From: an uncultured Steroidobacter sp. | GTDB lineage: Bacteria > Pseudomonadota > Gammaproteobacteria > Steroidobacterales > Steroidobacteraceae | DNA: 34,667 nucleotides | Direction of reading: 5' to 3' | Assembly (NCBI GenBank): GCA_946478975.1 | Contig: CAMLEO010000039.1 | Coordinates: 1-34,667, forward strand | In this document: positions 1 through 8,229 of the stretch, one piece after another | Layout of the letters: every line of letters begins with the position of its first letter | How positions within the stretch are numbered: the stretch's first letter is position 1 | Made by a program: the position numbers and the translations under genes | The notes under the pieces: model-generated | Seen by the model: only the letters and a program-made list of their open reading frames with translations | Database searches by the model: none | What the model was told of the DNA's origin: nothing

Positions 1-7
1 GCATACA

Positions 8-27
8 GTCCGCGCGATAGCGCGGAC
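8..27. other. Perfect 8-bp hairpin
   Basis: The arms GTCCGCGC (8-15) and GCGCGGAC (20-27) are perfectly complementary around a GATA loop. The hairpin lies about 70 bases past the stop of the minus-strand gene that ends at 97, so it could end that three-gene transcript. No T-run follows on either strand, so a classical rho-independent terminator is not shown. The rest of 1-96 holds no gene that I can see. Confidence 0.4.
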
Positions 28-96
28 AAGGGCGGTGCGCGGCGCCGGGGAGAGAGACCCCACCCACCTCGCCGACGCGAGCCACAAGGCGTCTTG

Positions 97-951
97 TCAT
101 TGCGCCACCCGCTGCCGCCGACGCTGTGAAGAAGAGGGGCGTTGAAGCAGATCCTCCGGCGGGGGCTCATCCGTCAACCCTTCCAGCCCAGCAAACAACT
201 CCCGCTGATCCTTCAACCACCGATTCGCCTCATTGAGCGAAGCCGTGAGCGAATCTAGCGACGAAGCGACGCTGTCTTCATCGGTAGCAAGCAGCGCCTG
301 CTCGCGCACGAGCGACACCTGCTGGCGCAGCCGTTCAATCTCCGCATCAATCAACTCTCGACGACGCTGCGCATCTACATGCCCAGCACGGCGAGAGCGA
401 AGGACCTGCAGCTGCTGCTCCAGGCTGCGCTTGAGCTCATCGCCAAGCGAAGTATCGGAAAGACGATCGATGACCCGCCGCTCCTGATCTTCGAGCGAAC
501 GTTTCTCCAGATCCGCCGCCGCAATCACCTGCAGCACCGACGCCCTGGCAGCCAGCAGCTTCAGATGCAGCCACGCCATCTGCCTCACATCGCTCTTCTG
601 CGAATCCGTCGCGCCACGACGTGACAGCACATCGATGATCTCCCACGCCCGCGCTTCGATGAACGTCTGTTTCCTCTGCGAGTCCTCATCCAAATTCGAC
701 GCAAGCGAGTTGTAACGCGAGTGCCAATCCTCGCCTTTGCCTTCCGCATCGACCGTCGCGCGAAAACGTTCGTTGCGCGACAATGCCCACAGATACAAAC
801 CTTCCAGCCCCAGCCCCACCAGCCACAACCCCGGATTCACAAACGCGCCCAGCAAAGCAAAGGCGGCGACCGCGAACCAGTTCGGCGGGACCGGCATGCC
901 GAACGGGCGGGCGTTGAAGGCAGCAGCGATATAGGAGCGTGAGCCGCTCAT
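97..951 (-). CDS. Membrane-anchored coiled-coil protein of the PspA/AAA unit
   Basis: This is a 284-residue protein that I cannot assign to a named family. Residues about 25-60 hold two closely spaced hydrophobic segments (starting WFAVAAFALLGAFV and LWLVGLGLEGLYLW), which look like a membrane hairpin. The rest, about 75-260, is charged, rich in Glu, Arg, Gln and Leu, and reads as long helices or coiled coil, ending in a basic tail. I chose the start at 951 because its ATG overlaps the TGA of the upstream AAA+ gene (ATGA), which implies translational coupling; a longer frame reaches back to 1086 inside that gene but looks like shadow sequence. Being last in a pspA-AAA-this order, it could be the membrane adaptor of that pair. 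That role is inference. Confidence 0.75.
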   Translation of the reverse strand: MSGSRSYIAAAFNARPFGMPVPPNWFAVAAFALLGAFVNPGLWLVGLGLEGLYLWALSRNERFRATVDAEGKGEDWHSRYNSLASNLDEDSQRKQTFIEARAWEIIDVLSRRGATDSQKSDVRQMAWLHLKLLAARASVLQVIAAADLEKRSLEDQERRVIDRLSDTSLGDELKRSLEQQLQVLRSRRAGHVDAQRRRELIDAEIERLRQQVSLVREQALLATDEDSVASSLDSLTASLNEANRWLKDQRELFAGLEGLTDEPPPEDLLQRPSSSQRRRQRVAQ

Positions 952-2603
952 GGGCTTGCAGGGTGCTCGGCGTATTTGTGGAAGGCCGGCGGAACGAACG
1001 CCAGATCCGTGGCCTCGCGAATGGCGATGCGCATTTGAAACGCGAGCACATCGGCGGGCACCGGATTTTGATACCCGACCAGGCACGCATCCAAAGCCGC
1101 TCGCGGATCGAGATTCTCAGTGCGCGCGCGTCGATATGCCTTCACGACCAGCGCCTCGGCAGCGCCCGGCGTGAGCAGCAGCGGCATGCGCGGTTCGAGC
1201 GATGTGAGATCCTCATCTTTCAACTGCAAGCCGTAACGCCTGGCGAGCGCGCCGATCAATGTGGCGCTCTCGCTCGTGGAGCTCGTCGGCAGCAACGGCA
1301 CTTTCACGTCGACACGACCCGGACGTTTCAAATCGACTTCGATCAAGTCGGGACGCGACGAGGCGAGAATCCACAGCACGCGGCCGCGATTGCCCGAGTC
1401 CGACATCCCCTGCGCGATCATCGAATACAAACGTCCGGACAAGCCGCTGTCGCCGCTGCCTGAATCGCGCCGGCCCAAGGTTTGATCGGCTTCGTCGATG
1501 AACACCATGCAGCGGCCGAGCGCGCGAATCAGCCGGAAGATCTTCTCCAGGTTGCCCTCGCTGGAACCGACCCAGCGATCGCGGAAGTTCTTGAGCTTGA
1601 CGACCGGCACGCCCGCTTCGCCCGCGAGACATTCCACTAGAAACGTTTTGCCGGTGCCGACCGGGCCGCACAGCAGGTAACCCATCGGCAGCGCCTTCAG
1701 ATCGCCGGTCTGCCACAGCGTAATGTCCTGTCGCAGCCAACGCTTGAGCGCCTCCTGGCCATGATAAGCATCGAGCGTGCGAGTCGATTCGATGAACTCG
1801 ACCAAACCGGCCGAGTCGCGCTCCACCAGCTCTTTCTTGATGCGAGTGAGATCGGTCGCGCCGAGCGCTTGCCCGGAGTAGTCGCGAATCTTCACCAGGC
1901 TTTCCAGCGCCGAGATCGTCACACCGACCAGCGATCCCGCGATTTGTGCGAGATTCGCATCGGACGTAAACGCGCGAGGCTCTTGAACTCTCAGCAAGGT
2001 GAGCGCGCGTTCGATCTCTGCTCCGTCCGGCAGCGGCACATGAATTCGCGCCGCCTGAGTGCCGAATGCGATCAACGGCTCCACGTCATTGAGATTGCTG
2101 GTGATGAGGATGCTCGTGAATGGCAGATCGGAGAACGGCGCTTCCGACGACCATTCTCTCAGCACGCTCGTCAGGCTGCCGTGTTCGAAGCCCGCGCCAT
2201 CGGCGGGCACGATGTGATCCACGCCTCGCAGAATCACCGCGACGTGTTCTTTTACTTCACGGCCGAGCGCACGCAGGTTGCCCAAATAACGCAGATAACG
2301 ACTGATGTATTGAAACGCCGGCTGCGGCTCGCGCGGCAGCGACTTCAGATCTGCGCCACCCCATTTCTCGACCAGCTCGCCGCCGCGCTCGATCGCGAGC
2401 CCATTGCCCAAGTCATAGGACAGCACGATCTGAAAGCCCGACAGCAGATGATGTTCGAGATAACCGGCGAGCCCGACCAGCTGCGCGCCGACGGCGATGC
2501 GGTCGTGCACGTTGCCGTAGAGAATGAACTGGCCATGCGCGCCGCTCTCATAAGCGAGCGCAAGCTCATTGGCCCAGGCCGGCGCGCCGTGCGGAGCTGG
2601 CAT
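948..2603 (-). CDS. Classic AAA+ ATPase with degenerate first AAA domain (Ycf46-like)
   Basis: This 551-residue ATPase has a complete C-terminal AAA module: Walker A GPVGTGKT (313-320), Walker B VFIDEAD (367-373), a sensor-1 stretch at ASSRPD (414-419) and the classic-clade RPGR arginine-finger element (427-430). Residues about 115-200 look like an AAA fold without Walker A: a Walker-B-like strand (AVILRGVDH, from 122) and a sensor-like ITSN (167-170) followed by the RIHVPLPD pattern. A dead first domain plus a live second one resembles the Ycf46 family; that assignment is from memory. The gene follows pspA by 30 bases and overlaps the next gene by 4. A PspA (ESCRT-III-like) protein next to an AAA+ ATPase suggests ATP-driven remodelling of PspA polymers, by analogy to Vps4. 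The substrate is unknown. Confidence 0.9.
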   Translation of the reverse strand: MPAPHGAPAWANELALAYESGAHGQFILYGNVHDRIAVGAQLVGLAGYLEHHLLSGFQIVLSYDLGNGLAIERGGELVEKWGGADLKSLPREPQPAFQYISRYLRYLGNLRALGREVKEHVAVILRGVDHIVPADGAGFEHGSLTSVLREWSSEAPFSDLPFTSILITSNLNDVEPLIAFGTQAARIHVPLPDGAEIERALTLLRVQEPRAFTSDANLAQIAGSLVGVTISALESLVKIRDYSGQALGATDLTRIKKELVERDSAGLVEFIESTRTLDAYHGQEALKRWLRQDITLWQTGDLKALPMGYLLCGPVGTGKTFLVECLAGEAGVPVVKLKNFRDRWVGSSEGNLEKIFRLIRALGRCMVFIDEADQTLGRRDSGSGDSGLSGRLYSMIAQGMSDSGNRGRVLWILASSRPDLIEVDLKRPGRVDVKVPLLPTSSTSESATLIGALARRYGLQLKDEDLTSLEPRMPLLLTPGAAEALVVKAYRRARTENLDPRAALDACLVGYQNPVPADVLAFQMRIAIREATDLAFVPPAFHKYAEHPASP

Positions 2604-2633
2604 GTGCGTGTCCCGTTCGCTTGATCCGTGATC

Positions 2634-3371
2634 TCAGCTCTCGGACTGAGCGCCCATGGTCCGAGTGGTCGGCGCCGGCGGCGTGGTGCCTTCGAGCGAT
2701 ATTCCTTCACGCGCGGCGAAGTCCGCCAGCGCCTGGTCGGCGAGCGCATTCATTTCCGCTTCTTTGACTTCGACGCCGCTCATGTCGATGGAATCCTTCG
2801 CGATGCGGGCGCGGCCGGCCGCCTTGGTGCGCTCTTCTTCCACCATTTCATGCAGGCGATTCAGCGTGTCGCCGGAGCCGCCGATGCTGGAAATCATGCC
2901 GGACGCCATCTCGTGGATCTCGGCCATCGCCTGATTCATGCGCATGTCGTTGATCGCGCCTTTCAAGCCGTCGATCTTGGCGCGTGCGGTTTGCACGGCC
3001 ACGTCGCGAGCTTTGATGAGATTCTTGTACGTGCCCTCGGCCTGTTCGAGCTGCTTGCGGTTTTCTTCCAGCTGCGCCTCGATGGTTTGCAGTCGTAATG
3101 CGTACTGCCCGGCGGCGGATTTGTTACCGGCACGCAAATGCGCGGCGGTCTTGGCGCGCAGATCCTTCTGTTCGGCTTCGAGCTTGCGCACCTGGCCCAT
3201 GATTCGCTCGCACAGCCCGGCGTGCGTCGCCAGGCCCTGGTTGAATTGCGCAATCTGCTTCCGGAGGTTTTCCTGCTCCAGCTCCAGCAGCGCTTCGGGA
3301 TTGCGCTTTTCGATGCCGGAGATGAAAAGGGAAAAGAAGCCTTTGATGAGATTGCCGAGTCGACTGAACAT
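2634..3371 (-). CDS. pspA: PspA/IM30 family membrane-stress protein
   Basis: The 245-residue product opens with the amphipathic MFSRLGNLIKGFFSLF helix and continues as long charged helices (QENLRKQIAQFNQG, the RKLEAEQKDLRAK coiled coil and the ARAKIDGLKGAINDMRMNQA region), which is the PspA/IM30 (Vipp1-like) pattern. These proteins bind and stabilise stressed inner membranes and are structural relatives of ESCRT-III. The C-terminal tail (about 205-245) is extended and rich in Pro/Thr beyond the helical core. The ATG at 3371 has a strong GGAGG ribosome site; longer readings of the frame have no support. It is the first gene of the minus-strand unit with the AAA+ ATPase and is divergent from tesB. 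I see no sigma-54 promoter or PspF/PspB/PspC neighbours, so control is not that of the E. coli psp operon. Confidence 0.9.
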   Translation of the reverse strand: MFSRLGNLIKGFFSLFISGIEKRNPEALLELEQENLRKQIAQFNQGLATHAGLCERIMGQVRKLEAEQKDLRAKTAAHLRAGNKSAAGQYALRLQTIEAQLEENRKQLEQAEGTYKNLIKARDVAVQTARAKIDGLKGAINDMRMNQAMAEIHEMASGMISSIGGSGDTLNRLHEMVEEERTKAAGRARIAKDSIDMSGVEVKEAEMNALADQALADFAAREGISLEGTTPPAPTTRTMGAQSES

Positions 3372-3513
3372 GCAGCCTCCGGGTTCGATCCTTTTTAAGA
3401 GTGCGCAAAGCGTAGCGAAATTCGCCGGTCGCGAGTAGGGACGCCGGGCGAGGCGCGGTTGGCGACCGGTGAGCGGCGCAGCCTTACCGGTGAGCTTTCC
3501 GCTAGACTGCGCC

Positions 3514-4404
3514 ATGGCTACCGTACCCCCGCCGCCGCCGGCACCGAAATTCCTGCGCGAAGTGTTGGAGCTGGAGCAGCTCGACACCAATCTGTTCCGC
3601 AGCCGCACCAACCAGATCAACGTCAATCGCTCGCTGTTCGGCGGGCAGATTCTCGGCCAGGGCCTGAAAGCTGCCACCGAAACCGTGGCGGCCGATCGCG
3701 TCTGTCACTCGCTGCACGGCTATTTCCTGCTTGCCGGCGCCAGCGACATTCCTGTCATCTACGACGTCGAATTGACTCGCGACGGCGGCAGTTTCTCCAC
3801 TCGCCGCGTGGTTGCGAGGCAGCGTTCGCGGCCGATCTTTCACATGGAGCTGTCGTTTCATCGCCAGGAGCAGGGGCTGGAGCACGCCGTCACGCCGTTT
3901 GGCGAGGTGCCGGATCCGGACGAGCTGCCGAACGTGCGCCAGCTGCTGGAGAAATACGGCGATCGCCTGCCCAAGGCGGCCGCCGCGCTCGCTTCTCAGG
4001 AAGCGATCATCGAAGTGAAGCCGGTCAATCCAGAAGTTTTCATGCTGCGTAAACAGCCGCTGAAGTGCGCGCAGTACTGGATTCGCTCAGCGTCGGCGCT
4101 GCCGGACGATCCGCTCACGCATTTGGCTGGACTCGCATATCTCTCCGATTATTTCCTCGTCTCCACCGCGCTGATGAATCACGCAGCTGCGCTCTCGCAC
4201 GATGTGATGATGGCGAGCCTCGATCACGCCATGTGGTTCCACAATCCCGCCCGCGCCGACGAATGGCTTCTCGTCGAAGCCGTCAGCCCCTTCGCCGGCG
4301 GCGCTCGCGGCCTCACCCGCGCCGAAATGTATAACCGCGACCGCAAACTCGTCGCGTCGGTCGCGCAGGAAGGTTTGATTCGGTTGCTGGAGAAGAAGAG
4401 CTGA
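3514..4404 (+). CDS. tesB: Acyl-CoA thioesterase II
   Basis: The 296-residue protein is a double-hotdog acyl-CoA thioesterase that hydrolyses acyl-CoA to free fatty acid and CoA in the cytoplasm. The N-terminal hotdog carries the family block NRSLFGGQILGQGL and the HSLHGYFLLAG strand. The catalytic trio of E. coli TesB has matching residues: Asp in LSDYF (212), Ser in SLDHAMWFH (235, Thr in E. coli) and Gln in VAQEG (285). The length fits the family (about 286). I chose the ATG at 3514 (MATVPPPPPAP) over the upstream in-frame codon at 3469, because conserved sequence begins just after it. It is divergent from pspA and stands alone. Confidence 0.93.
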   Translation: MATVPPPPPAPKFLREVLELEQLDTNLFRSRTNQINVNRSLFGGQILGQGLKAATETVAADRVCHSLHGYFLLAGASDIPVIYDVELTRDGGSFSTRRVVARQRSRPIFHMELSFHRQEQGLEHAVTPFGEVPDPDELPNVRQLLEKYGDRLPKAAAALASQEAIIEVKPVNPEVFMLRKQPLKCAQYWIRSASALPDDPLTHLAGLAYLSDYFLVSTALMNHAAALSHDVMMASLDHAMWFHNPARADEWLLVEAVSPFAGGARGLTRAEMYNRDRKLVASVAQEGLIRLLEKKS

Positions 4405-4438
4405 GCGGCGCGAAGGCATCGAAGTTCCGCGACGAGCG

Positions 4439-5269
4439 ATGACTGCATCGGCAACGAAAGATCGGGGCTTCCTCATTCTGATGACCCTATCGCCTCAGGT
4501 CAGGTACGAGCAGGCAGCGACGTGGTGCTGGTGCTTCGGCAGACATTGTTTGGTATTTTTGTCGTTGCAGTCGAGTAGCGCGCTCAGAACCCCAAAGATG
4601 GAAACCCTGAATTTGATGTATCAACGTCGTTGGAGCGTTGACAAGCAGTGCGGTGATTTCAATTTGTATGCGTACGTGGGCAATGATCCCCTGAACAATG
4701 CCGACCCGAGCGGGCTCCGATGCGAGGGGACCGGGCTGAGCTCCCGGTGCACGATTGACCAGGTCAATATTGGAACGACCACGCAGCCCAACTGGGTGAG
4801 TCGCGCCGATGCAGTCAAAGCAGGCAATGTGACGGAAAAACAGCTATCCCGGCTGGAAGGTAATATCACCAAAGCCTACGTCGCCGCTCAGGATCTTGGA
4901 AAGAATACGATCACTGTGCCGGGCGATGCCAAGGTCGGCACCAAGGACACACAGGTCAGCGGCAACAGGCTGGTCATGGCTCTGCAAGATGCTCGACTCA
5001 GCGTCGAGAATCGGCACAAGGTCGAGAACGGCGTAGAGCTTCCGAACGTGCCGGCTTCGGCTGGCGCCGGTGGCATCACCTTCTGGAAAAGCGGACTCAA
5101 TCCGCCCCATTACGATGTCAACGCCGTGCAGCAACATGCCACCATTCATGAGACGCTTCACATGATTCCTCAGTTGCGAGGTTGGGAAGTCACTGAGGCA
5201 GCTCTGCGGCAGCATCAGCAACCGTTCAAGAACGCCGTCGAACAGTTGCTAGGTCCCGCGCCTTGGTGA
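4439..5269 (+). CDS. Orphan Rhs C-terminal tip with HExxH toxin-like domain
   Basis: The frame carries the end signature of an RHS-repeat core, NLYAYVGNDPLNNADPSG (from residue 75), with no RHS/YD repeats before it. It is therefore a detached tip, or the remnant of a large rhs gene, fused to about 185 residues of variable C-terminal domain. That domain contains HETLH (237-241), a zinc-metallopeptidase HExxH motif, with Glu250 and Glu253 as possible third ligands. Rhs tips are polymorphic toxins delivered to neighbouring cells. The 5' part (residues 1-60) reads like non-coding sequence, and ATG codons at 4600 or 4618 are possible internal starts, so the start is uncertain and the gene may be decayed. 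Base use is visibly richer in A/T than its neighbours, suggesting transfer. The lipoprotein gene starts 29 bases downstream. Confidence 0.7.
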   Translation: MTASATKDRGFLILMTLSPQVRYEQAATWCWCFGRHCLVFLSLQSSSALRTPKMETLNLMYQRRWSVDKQCGDFNLYAYVGNDPLNNADPSGLRCEGTGLSSRCTIDQVNIGTTTQPNWVSRADAVKAGNVTEKQLSRLEGNITKAYVAAQDLGKNTITVPGDAKVGTKDTQVSGNRLVMALQDARLSVENRHKVENGVELPNVPASAGAGGITFWKSGLNPPHYDVNAVQQHATIHETLHMIPQLRGWEVTEAALRQHQQPFKNAVEQLLGPAPW

Positions 5270-5298
5270 GACGAAGCATTGGAGTAAGAGAGGCTCTC

Positions 5299-5817
5299 GT
5301 GAAACAGTACCTGCCCCTCATCCTGTGCTGCCTGGCCTTCAACGCTGCCGGTGCATGCTCGGGCGACACGCGAGGAAAGAACAGTCCGAGCGACACAATC
5401 GCTTTGCAGAGGAAGTACGCGGACAGCTTTTATTACTATCGCTCTGGGCACTACGCGATCCTTGTGGAGCCTGCGAAGCTGATCAGCAGGCTCGAGCAGC
5501 AGGTCGCTCGTGGTGGTGCATTGAGCGACGAGCGCCTGTTGAAGGACATTCGCAGCACGCCCGGCAATCAACACAACGATCTTTTTGCCTTCGTTTTGAA
5601 GGACCCGCTGTATCTCGCGCGTGTCGAGCTGTTGTTAGCCGATATTTTGCAGAATGGCGACGCAAGCGTAGTCGACGCCTACGAGCTGCCTGGAGATTCG
5701 AGCCGATTCCTGTCAGCGACCGTGCTGACAAGAATCGAAGAACGTGGGTACAAGGCCAGGGAGTTCTGCACGCCTGCGGGTGATCTGCTGCTCAAGATCA
5801 CCGATCAAATCGACTAG
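5299..5817 (+). CDS. Putative lipoprotein, candidate immunity partner of the Rhs tip
   Basis: The 172-residue product begins MKQYLPLILCCLAFNAAGAC, a lipoprotein-type signal with Cys20 as the likely lipidated residue; the lipobox AGAC is weaker than the usual LAGC. The rest is a soluble mixed-charge domain with no family that I recognise. The GTG at 5299 is preferred because it places the signal at the N-terminus and has a purine-rich AGAGAGG stretch upstream; an alternative TTG at 5263 would put a charged leader before the signal. Its position directly after an Rhs tip is where immunity genes sit, and a periplasmic lipoprotein would fit protection against a toxin acting in the periplasm. This is inference from context only. 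Confidence 0.65.
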   Translation: MKQYLPLILCCLAFNAAGACSGDTRGKNSPSDTIALQRKYADSFYYYRSGHYAILVEPAKLISRLEQQVARGGALSDERLLKDIRSTPGNQHNDLFAFVLKDPLYLARVELLLADILQNGDASVVDAYELPGDSSRFLSATVLTRIEERGYKAREFCTPAGDLLLKITDQID

Positions 5818-5822
5818 ATGAG

Positions 5823-6683
5823 TTACTCCCCCAACGTCGCGGCCCGCAGCTTCTCCACATCTTTCTTCCCTAACAGCTTCGCCTGGCCGGGCTTTAGATC
5901 GCCGGCGCGGAGCGGGCCGATCGCCACTCGTTCGAGCTCGCGAACCTTTAAACCGACGCGAGCGAGCATGCGGCGGATCTCACGATTCTGGCCTTCGCGC
6001 AAAGTCACGCTGAGCATGGTGCGGTCGCCGCGGGCGCGGTCGACGAAACGTTTGATGATGCGAACGGATTCCATGGCGGCACGCCGGGTGGTCTTCGTGC
6101 CGTCGCCGACGGGGTTCACCAGGTACATGCCGGCGCGGAGTTTTTGGAGCTGCTCGTCGGTGGCGAGGCCGGCGGTGAGCACGCGATATTCCTTGGCCAC
6201 GCCGAACTTCGGATGCGTGAGCTGATGAGCGAGATCGCCGTCGTTGGTGATCAGCAGCAGGCCGGTGGAATCGCCGTCGAGCCGGCCGACAGGAAACAAT
6301 CGCTCGTCGCGGCGGAGCGAATCCGGCACGAGGTCGAGCACGTTGCGCCGGCCTTCCGGATCGCTGGTCGTGGTGATCACGCCTTTGGGCTTGTTGATCA
6401 GCACATAAGTAAACGAGCGCGCCTTGGCGGCGGGCGCTTCAGAGGATGAACCCTCGGCGCTCTGCTCAGGAATGGGCAGCTCGATCGTTTCGCCGTCGAG
6501 ATCGACCACATCGTTGGCAGGGTCAACGAAGCACGGCAGTGTCGTCACCACGCGACCATTAACGCGCACGCGCCCGGCCGTGATCATATCCTCACAATCG
6601 CGACGCGCACCGAGGCCGGCATCGGCCATGGCTTTTTGCAATCGCACCCCGCGAGGGCGGTTCGAACTGGGCTGTTTACGCAT
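5823..6683 (-). CDS. rluB: 23S rRNA pseudouridine synthase, RsuA/RluB family
   Basis: The 286-residue enzyme converts a uridine of rRNA to pseudouridine. An S4 RNA-binding domain (about 12-60; LQKAMADAGLGARRDCEDMI) precedes the synthase domain. The catalytic motif GRLDGDSTGLLL holds Asp136, and the closing REGQNREIRRML block is typical of the RsuA/RluB/RluE/RluF group. The S4 domain and overall architecture favour RluB (U2605 of 23S rRNA) over RluE, but the exact target base is inferred. A low-complexity Ser/Glu/Ala linker (about 72-88) separates the domains. The gene converges on the lipoprotein gene with a 5-base gap and is divergent from the GMC dehydrogenase gene. No strong ribosome site is visible before the ATG at 6683. 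Confidence 0.92.
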   Translation of the reverse strand: MRKQPSSNRPRGVRLQKAMADAGLGARRDCEDMITAGRVRVNGRVVTTLPCFVDPANDVVDLDGETIELPIPEQSAEGSSSEAPAAKARSFTYVLINKPKGVITTTSDPEGRRNVLDLVPDSLRRDERLFPVGRLDGDSTGLLLITNDGDLAHQLTHPKFGVAKEYRVLTAGLATDEQLQKLRAGMYLVNPVGDGTKTTRRAAMESVRIIKRFVDRARGDRTMLSVTLREGQNREIRRMLARVGLKVRELERVAIGPLRAGDLKPGQAKLLGKKDVEKLRAATLGE

Positions 6684-6807
6684 GGATGGGGTACCGAGGA
6701 CGGGCGCGCAGGGTAATGGAAGCGGGGGTCCGAGAAAATAGGCCGGGCGTGCGGATCTTCTGACACCGCCGAGGCGTTATCGCTCGAATTGGGGTCGGGG
6801 AGGAAGG

Positions 6808-8229
6808 ATGGTTTCAGAGCACTACGACGTCGTCGTGGTCGGTTCAGGTTTCGGGTCGCTGTTTTTTGTCGATGGCTTTCTGAGCAAACGGCCGCAGGCG
6901 AACATTCTGATTCTGGAGCAGGGCACGCTCAATTCGCACGCCTGGCAGCTGGAAAACAACCGCAATTCGCCGATCCCGGCGCAGTCCACGTTCCGTACCG
7001 ACGCAGCGAACAAGGTGTGGAATTTCACCATCGGCGTCGGCGGCGGCACCAACTGCTGGTACGCGCAGACGCCGCGATTCCATCCGAGCGACTTCAAAAT
7101 GCGCAGCCGCTACGGCGTCGCGCAGGACTGGCCGCTCGATTATGACGAGTTGGAGCTTCATTACGTCGCTGCCGAGAATCGAATGTCCGTCGCAGGTTCG
7201 CCGGACATGGCCGCCGTGCTGCCTCGGTCTGCGCCGTTCCCGCAGCCAGCGCACAAGCTCACGGCCGTCGACAAGATCATGCGCAAGGCGCAGCCCGAAT
7301 TTCACATGCCGATCGCGACCGCACGGGCGAGTGTGGCTACTGCCGGTCGGCCGCCGTGCTGCGCGTCGGCTCGCTGCAATCTGTGTCCGGTGAATGCGAA
7401 GTTCACATTCGAAAACGGCTTCACGCATCTGCGTGATCTGCCGAATGTCGAGATTCGCACCGAATGTGAAGTCACACATCTGGATCGCGCCGGCGATGTC
7501 GTGCGCGCCGCTGTCTATCGCAGCGGTGGAGCAGAACATCGAGTGACTGGCGATTTGTTCGTGCTCGGCGCCAACGCGATTCACAGCCCGGCGATCCTGC
7601 TGCGCTCGGGGATCGATCATCCGTACACCGGCGTCGGCATTCACGAGCAGGTGGGTTATTCGCTGGAAGTATTGTTGGATGGTGTCGACAGCATCGACGG
7701 CGGCACGATCACCACCGCGCTCAACTATTCGCTGTACGACGGGCCGTTCCGCAAGGACTACGGCGGCGCATTGATTTATTTCGACAATCGCTGGCCGTAC
7801 GGTCTGCGCAAGGAATATGGCCGCTGGCGCCAGATCGCGCCGCTCGTCGTCGTGGTCGAGGATCTGCCGCAGGATTCGAACAAAGTGGTGCTTGACGGCG
7901 ACGGCGTTCCGAAAGTTCTGCACGCGGATATTTCCGAGTACGCGAAGCGTGGCGTGCAAAAATCGCTGGAAGATATCAAGCGGGTGTTGGAGCCGCTGCC
8001 GGTGGAACGCATCGAGTTCAAAGGCATGCGCGACACCGAATCTCACATTCAAGGCTCGCTGCGCATGGGCAACGATCCGGCGACTTCAGTAGTCGATGCG
8101 AAGCAGGTTCACCACGACGTGCGCAACCTCGTGGTGGTGGGTTCGTCGGTGTTTCCGTCCGGGCCGAACTCGAATCCGAGTCTCAGTGTCGCGGCGTTGT
8201 CACTGCGTAGCGCGGAGCTGCTCGCATGA
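6808..8229 (+). CDS. GMC-family FAD-dependent dehydrogenase, large subunit
   Basis: The 473-residue flavoprotein has the N-terminal FAD-binding VVVVGSGFGS, the GVGGGTNCW flavin loop and the closing GPNSNPSLSVAALSLR block of GMC oxidoreductases. His413 (in SHIQGSLRMG) and Asn456 (in NSNPS) are the likely active-site pair. A cysteine cluster, Cys184, 185, 190 and 193 (CCASARCNLC), resembles the cluster-binding region of bacterial FAD-glucose dehydrogenase-type enzymes, which carry a 3Fe-4S centre. Whether one is bound here is inference. The enzyme has no signal peptide of its own. The ATG follows a strong GGAGG. The gene overlaps the small-subunit gene by ATGA, so the pair probably forms one exported complex oxidising a sugar or alcohol; the substrate cannot be read from the sequence. 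Confidence 0.9.
   Translation: MVSEHYDVVVVGSGFGSLFFVDGFLSKRPQANILILEQGTLNSHAWQLENNRNSPIPAQSTFRTDAANKVWNFTIGVGGGTNCWYAQTPRFHPSDFKMRSRYGVAQDWPLDYDELELHYVAAENRMSVAGSPDMAAVLPRSAPFPQPAHKLTAVDKIMRKAQPEFHMPIATARASVATAGRPPCCASARCNLCPVNAKFTFENGFTHLRDLPNVEIRTECEVTHLDRAGDVVRAAVYRSGGAEHRVTGDLFVLGANAIHSPAILLRSGIDHPYTGVGIHEQVGYSLEVLLDGVDSIDGGTITTALNYSLYDGPFRKDYGGALIYFDNRWPYGLRKEYGRWRQIAPLVVVVEDLPQDSNKVVLDGDGVPKVLHADISEYAKRGVQKSLEDIKRVLEPLPVERIEFKGMRDTESHIQGSLRMGNDPATSVVDAKQVHHDVRNLVVVGSSVFPSGPNSNPSLSVAALSLRSAELLA

Noticed and set aside
2604..3513. Sigma-54 promoter for pspA
   Set aside because: No GG-N10-GC type -24/-12 element is visible upstream of 3371, and no pspF-like gene is adjacent.
6844..8052. 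Minus-strand frame of 402 codons opposite the GMC dehydrogenase
   Set aside because: The plus-strand gene has clear FAD and active-site motifs; the antisense product has none.
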